From assembly GCA_018384065.1 (NCBI GenBank), contig JAHAYL010000013.1, forward strand, positions 1 through 40,513: 40,513 nucleotides of DNA, read 5' to 3'. This document shows, piece by piece, positions 37,185 to 40,513 of the stretch. Made by a program: the position numbers and the translations under genes. The notes under the pieces are model-generated. The model was not told where the DNA came from, made no database searches, and saw nothing but the letters and a program-made list of their open reading frames with translations. This DNA comes from Oxalobacter sp. (lineage in GTDB: Bacteria; Pseudomonadota; Gammaproteobacteria; Burkholderiales; Burkholderiaceae_D). Position 1 is the stretch's first letter. Every line of letters starts with the position of its first letter.

Positions 37185-38099
37185 ATGGAAAAATACTCAA
37201 AGCCATTCAAGTCATTACAGGAACAGGCCGAACTTCTCATAAAGAGGGGGCTTGTCGGTGACAAAGACGAGATATGCGAACGTTTGCGTTATGTTGGGTA
37301 TTATCGATTGAGCGCCTATTGGTATCCATTCCGGAGTCTTGTTGGTGGTATTCGTCAAGACGATCTTCTTCCTGGGACAACAATCACTCAAGTCTGGAAC
37401 CATTACCGGTTTGACAGAAGATTGCGGCTTTTGTTGCTTGATGCTATTGAACGGATAGAAGTTGCTCTCAGGTCAACTGCCGCATATCGGTATGCAGAAT
37501 CTCAAGGTCCATTTGGCTATGAAGCACTACTGCCGGAAAACATTCGGGAAAAAATCAGAATCGGTGATTCATTGAAGAATCAATATGATTTTGTCAGCCA
37601 TTTTGCAGGTAAATACAATGGGGAATTCCTGCCTGTATGGATGGCTGTCGGTGTCATGGACTTTGGTGATTTGCTAAGTTTCTTAAGGTCTATAGATCAT
37701 GACATTCGGACACGGATTGCCAAGGATTTTGGAATTCCAATGACGTTGTTGCTTTCATGGATGGATGCGCTCCGTTTAGTCCGTAATGCTTGTGCGCATC
37801 ATGCCCGTGTATGGAACAAGATGTGGGGGATTTCACCTAAAAAACATAAAGCATGGGGTGGTTATGCCTACAATGAGAATCTCAAAAAATGGATTCGTTG
37901 TGCGGGAGTGGAATTTCCTTTTCAAATTAAAAAAACAGGTTATATTCTGATTATCTGCCGTTTTCTTTTAAAGATGACATCAGGAAATACAAAGTGGAAG
38001 GAACGTGTAGATGCCCTGTTTGATGAATTCAAAGAATTATCTGTTAATTCAGGTATGGGATTGCCTGAACATTGGCAGTTAAGTCCTCTTTGGAAATAA
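37185..38099 (+). CDS. Abi-family (Abi_2/AbiD-AbiF-like) protein with HEPN motif
   Basis: About 304 residues, matching the Abi_2 family: the start K-P-F-K-S-L-Q-E-Q-A-E-L-L-I-K-R-G-L, then L-R-Y-V-G-Y-Y-R-L-S-A-Y-W-Y-P-F, H-Y-R-F-D-R-R-L-R-L-L-L-L-D-A-I-E-R-I-E-V-A, and the motif L-V-R-N-A-C-A-H-H near residue 210, an R-N-x-x-x-H HEPN ribonuclease signature. Family members cause abortive infection, stopping phage growth by damaging host functions, probably as RNases. The start is uncertain: no good ribosome site precedes ATG 37185, and the frame is open upstream to 37128. Gene and upstream region are more AT-rich than flanking genes (about 42% G+C at 37261-37320), suggesting transfer. No partner antitoxin gene is visible. 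Confidence 0.85.
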   Translation: MEKYSKPFKSLQEQAELLIKRGLVGDKDEICERLRYVGYYRLSAYWYPFRSLVGGIRQDDLLPGTTITQVWNHYRFDRRLRLLLLDAIERIEVALRSTAAYRYAESQGPFGYEALLPENIREKIRIGDSLKNQYDFVSHFAGKYNGEFLPVWMAVGVMDFGDLLSFLRSIDHDIRTRIAKDFGIPMTLLLSWMDALRLVRNACAHHARVWNKMWGISPKKHKAWGGYAYNENLKKWIRCAGVEFPFQIKKTGYILIICRFLLKMTSGNTKWKERVDALFDEFKELSVNSGMGLPEHWQLSPLWK

Positions 38100-38121
38100 A
38101 AGATTTGACAGCTTTGTTTCC

Positions 38122-40140
38122 TTATTCCGCCTGTTTCCCCAGATGCTCATGCAGGATGCGCCGTATCTCGATGATGGCCTGCGGGGTTTCCTGCACGCTG
38201 TGTCCAGAAGGGATGACGGTTTCAGAGGCGGCGCCATCCCAATGTGAACTGCTGTAAGGCACGATGCCATCGGAAGATTCCGTCAGCGGGACATCCGGCG
38301 TGTTGTTGCCCATGATGGAATGGTAGGTGACTGACGGGGAGATGGCGAGCTTGGCAAGTGCCTGGATAGTCGGGTCTTTCTCACTGAGGTTGTCCACACC
38401 GTTCATCGATGGCTTGTCAGCGGCTTTGCCGCCGAAGATGGTTTTAGTGGTGTCGGTGATTTTCTGGACGATGTTGATTGGCAGTTTGACCAGTGACGCG
38501 ACAAACCGGGCGATGGTCTTGTCGGCGAAAGGTGTGCCACGATGCGGTGCGGCGATGAAGACGGCGCGCGAAATTTCCGGTAATGGCTTGAAGAAGATGT
38601 AACTGCCCAGTTTCTTACGGGCTTCTGCCTGTTGGGCACTGTCCATCGGATGGTTTTCATTCAGCGCCTGCCAGAGGGTGTCGCCACTGGAAGAGACCAA
38701 GAGCCGGGACAGGATGCCGCCCATGCTGTGGCCGATGATGATGGCGTTGTGGCTGGCGGGGTTCTTGCGCTCAGGGTCGTAATGGTCAAAGGTTTTCTCA
38801 ATGGCTTGGGCAATGTCATACCGGTTGATGGCAAGCGGGACACTGGTCGGGTAATAGACCTGCCAGATTTGGTAATGGTGGCGCAGGGTTTCATCACCCA
38901 TGATTTCATTGGCGGCATTGACCCAGGCTTCTGGACTGCTGGCAAGGCCATGGACAAGGATCAGGGTTTTCCGCTCGGGATGATAGGGCTGCATCAGGTA
39001 GATGCGGGGTTCCTCAAGGATGTTGCCTCTGCCGAAAAAGGTGAAGAGGGATTGTTTGGAGAAGTCTGACTTGGCAAGCCAGAGCCCATAGGCGGCGGTG
39101 TAATTGGCGGCAAGCGGGACATGATGTCCGGCAATGGTGACATCATGGTCCTGCCAGGTGTCATAGGCAGACAGCACGACATGGTCGGTGGCAAGGACTT
39201 CATCCAGGGTATTCCCTGGGAACCTGACAAGCCCGGTCACAGAGATGTAGTGCATCGGTTCCCAGGGTTTCTGCGCAGATCCCGTTTCTTCTGGATTGGG
39301 GGCATCAAGGATGTCTTCCAGTGCTGATGGGGTCTCTTTACTGCCTTTTTCTGTTTTCTTGGTGGCAGATTCAATCGAGACAACCATACGGGCACCGAGG
39401 CCGTCCTGGACGTACTGATTGCGCAGGCCATCAAAATTCAGCCGGTAATCTGGAGTGAAGCCGCTGATTTCTGCGGTGTTTCCTTCTGTTTCCGGCATAC
39501 CGGTCATATCAAGCTCAATCTGCCAGTGTCCAAACAGGCGTTTAGAAGAATGTTTCTTTTCCTGCCGGTGATGCAGCTTACGGTTTTTCGCTGTATCGGA
39601 GATGATGGAAACCGCACGTTGGGAAGCATAGTTGTAAAAGTCCCTGACCTGGTTCTGCCGGTCTTCCAAAGCCCTTCTGTCAAGTGGCCGGTCGGTGTAG
39701 AAAAGGTAGGCGTAAGCATGACGGGCAGATTCCAGGAAACTGTTGAACCGGTTGGCAAGCCGGTCTTTCCTTTCATATGGGGATGCATTGGCAAGGGATA
39801 CCTGGTCGTTTTTCATCGCCTGCATCAGCCAGATTTCCGACGCGGCGGAAAGCCGTTGCTCGTCGTTCAACGCTTTGGTCTGGCTGATGGCGTCAAGACA
39901 GGTCTTCGGGGTATTGCTGCAGGTTTTTGCCTCGATGCCGACAACATGCAGGGAAGAGACGGTCTGTTGGCTCAGCCTGCCTGAACTGATGATGTCGCCT
40001 CGGCGCTGGTTCATGTATTGTGCGCTGTCCTGCGTGGAGACCTTGACGGAGGTGCAGGCTGCCAGCAGCAGGAATGGCAGCAGCAGCAGGCATCGGCAGA
40101 TGCGTTTCAGGTGTGTCAGGCTGGTTGTTCCGGCGTGCAT
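38122..40140 (-). CDS. large alpha/beta-hydrolase lipoprotein
   Basis: About 672 residues. The N terminus is a lipoprotein signal (hydrophobic run, then L-L-A-A-C), so the protein is anchored in a membrane, probably facing the periplasm. Residues about 30-370 form a long N-terminal domain with no family I recognise. The C-terminal part is an alpha/beta hydrolase: L-I-L-V-H-G-L-A-S-S (oxyanion region), the nucleophile elbow I-G-H-S-M-G-G (Ser near 470), and near the end S-S-D-G-I-V-P-Y and P-S-G-H-S-V (Asp and His of the triad). It resembles lipases or esterases of the PGAP1/triacylglycerol-lipase kind. The frame extends to 40218, but ATG 40140 puts the signal peptide at the N terminus. It is convergent with the Abi gene, 22 bases apart. 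Confidence 0.85.
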   Translation of the reverse strand: MHAGTTSLTHLKRICRCLLLLPFLLLAACTSVKVSTQDSAQYMNQRRGDIISSGRLSQQTVSSLHVVGIEAKTCSNTPKTCLDAISQTKALNDEQRLSAASEIWLMQAMKNDQVSLANASPYERKDRLANRFNSFLESARHAYAYLFYTDRPLDRRALEDRQNQVRDFYNYASQRAVSIISDTAKNRKLHHRQEKKHSSKRLFGHWQIELDMTGMPETEGNTAEISGFTPDYRLNFDGLRNQYVQDGLGARMVVSIESATKKTEKGSKETPSALEDILDAPNPEETGSAQKPWEPMHYISVTGLVRFPGNTLDEVLATDHVVLSAYDTWQDHDVTIAGHHVPLAANYTAAYGLWLAKSDFSKQSLFTFFGRGNILEEPRIYLMQPYHPERKTLILVHGLASSPEAWVNAANEIMGDETLRHHYQIWQVYYPTSVPLAINRYDIAQAIEKTFDHYDPERKNPASHNAIIIGHSMGGILSRLLVSSSGDTLWQALNENHPMDSAQQAEARKKLGSYIFFKPLPEISRAVFIAAPHRGTPFADKTIARFVASLVKLPINIVQKITDTTKTIFGGKAADKPSMNGVDNLSEKDPTIQALAKLAISPSVTYHSIMGNNTPDVPLTESSDGIVPYSSSHWDGAASETVIPSGHSVQETPQAIIEIRRILHEHLGKQAE

Positions 40141-40201
40141 GGCTTCTAGGTTTGGGAGATTCCTGCGTATTGTACTGTATTGAAGGGGTTCCGTTGCAGG
40201 C

Positions 40202-40405
40202 TCAGGCAAAGAGGTCATCGGTGCAGGTGGCAGTATCTTGGGATGTTTTTCTTTTTGGGCTTTTTTCCACAGGTTTTTGCCGGGCTGTGGCAGGTGGCTG
40301 TTCCGGCGGGGACTGCCATCGGCTGAGCTGCCGGTGTATCCAGGTCATGATGAGGGTGGTCACATAATGCTGTTCAGCTGGTGTGAAGGTGTAGCCATCC
40401 CCTAA
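40202..40405 (-). pseudogene. possible C-terminal remnant of a gene cut by the IS element
   Basis: Reading on - from about 40405 there is an open frame of about 67 codons to a stop at 40202. It encodes an amphipathic stretch with P-A-E-Q-H-Y-V-T-T-L-I-M-T-W-I-H-R and then a Pro/Lys-rich tail. It has no good start codon inside the non-IS part. The frame runs into the IS end at the right, so it may be the tail of an interrupted gene; it may also be non-coding. No family recognised. Confidence 0.3.
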
Positions 40406-40513
40406 AATAGGTGCATGTAAAATTGGAGTTCTCCCGGAATCAGGAGAACGGAATGAAGAAATCAAGATTCAGCGAGACACAGATACTGAACATACTCAAG
40501 GCGGTTGAGTCAG
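40403..40513 (+). mobile_element. left end of an IS3-family insertion sequence (partial)
   Basis: The last ~110 bases hold an IS end running off the window. The leader has a 7-bp hairpin, GTTCTCC (40428-40434) with GGAGAAC (40443-40449), just ahead of the transposase start. The left boundary is an estimate, because the right inverted repeat and target duplication are outside the window. Confidence 0.6.
40453..40513 (+). CDS. IS3-family transposase OrfA, N-terminal fragment
   Basis: Twenty codons are visible, beginning M-K-K-S-R-F-S-E-T-Q-I-L-N-I-L-K, the standard start of the helix-turn-helix OrfA protein of IS3-family elements (IS407/IS51-like groups). OrfA binds the IS ends; OrfB, expected by frameshift downstream, would hold the DDE catalytic domain. 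GGAG lies within the hairpin seven bases upstream. The gene is cut only by the window edge. Confidence 0.8.
   Translation, partial: MKKSRFSETQILNILKAVES

Noticed and set aside
37070-37261. 63-codon open frame with a hydrophobic start ahead of the Abi gene
   Set aside because: It begins at TTG without a ribosome site and overlaps the start of the Abi gene in another frame. A real toxin or antitoxin peptide cannot be excluded, but nothing supports it.
29846-38100. Direct repeat of the tRNA-Thr 3' end as an island boundary
   Set aside because: By eye I found no second copy of the last ~20 tRNA bases in the accessory region, so no attachment site is claimed.

Overview
This window is chromosomal DNA from a betaproteobacterium. 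The arrangement rpmH-rnpA-yidD-yidC opposite dnaA-dnaN-gyrB, the mnmG-rsmG-parA-parB cluster, an HAD phosphatase next to slmA, coaE followed by yacG, and trpG-trpD-trpC all fit Burkholderiales. The moderate GC content suggests something like Oxalobacteraceae (possibly Oxalobacter), but the genus is a guess. The window lies at the replication-origin end of the chromosome.

Layout. 1-1.7 kb: EamA-type transporter, CsaA-like tRNA-binding protein and a small lipoprotein, all on +, closed by a terminator shared with the convergent malic enzyme gene (1.8-3.1 kb, -). 3.08-3.67 kb: a gene-free, AT-rich segment with DnaA-box-like motifs and a parS-like site. G/C skew changes sign across it, so I read it as the best candidate for oriC. 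3.7-8.0 kb: mnmG, rsmG, parA, parB, then a terminator and a perfect parS palindrome. 8.2-10 kb: a long Xaa-Pro aminopeptidase. 10.1-15.2 kb (-): gyrB, dnaN, dnaA. 15.6-18.2 kb (+): rpmH, rnpA, yidD, yidC and a terminator. 18.2-20.5 kb: HAD hydrolase, slmA, coaE, yacG. 20.5-23.1 kb: a Trp-codon leader peptide with hairpins, then trpG, trpD, trpC. 23.1-29.6 kb (-): M61 peptidase with a PDZ domain, cobalamin-dependent methionine synthase metH, and dsbC. 29.77 kb: tRNA-Thr(CGT).

The accessory part starts after the tRNA. From 30.0 to 32.8 kb there is a cluster of small exported proteins. Three are clear paralogues sharing four aligned cysteines and a W-N-K-P-K / G-Q-G-x-P-D core. Two further exported proteins and a short broken copy lie beside them, with a TIGR04076-like gene in the middle. 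From 32.9 to 38.1 kb lie a single-chain MmeI-like (type IIL) restriction-modification enzyme whose specificity region is far more AT-rich than the rest of its gene, a nitroreductase, a glutathione peroxidase and an Abi-family protein with a HEPN-type R-N-A-x-x-H motif. The window ends with a large alpha/beta-hydrolase lipoprotein (-), what may be the tail of a broken gene, and the first codons of an IS3-family transposase.

How the parts work together. The first 18 kb hold functions for starting and segregating the chromosome (dnaA, dnaN, gyrB, parAB/parS, probable oriC) plus translation and membrane-insertion housekeeping genes. slmA adds nucleoid occlusion. trpGDC appears to be controlled by ribosome-mediated attenuation and lacks trpE beside it. 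The restriction enzyme and the Abi protein together form a small, loosely spaced defence locus. The most novel-looking content is the small secreted cysteine-rich family; its function cannot be read from the sequence.
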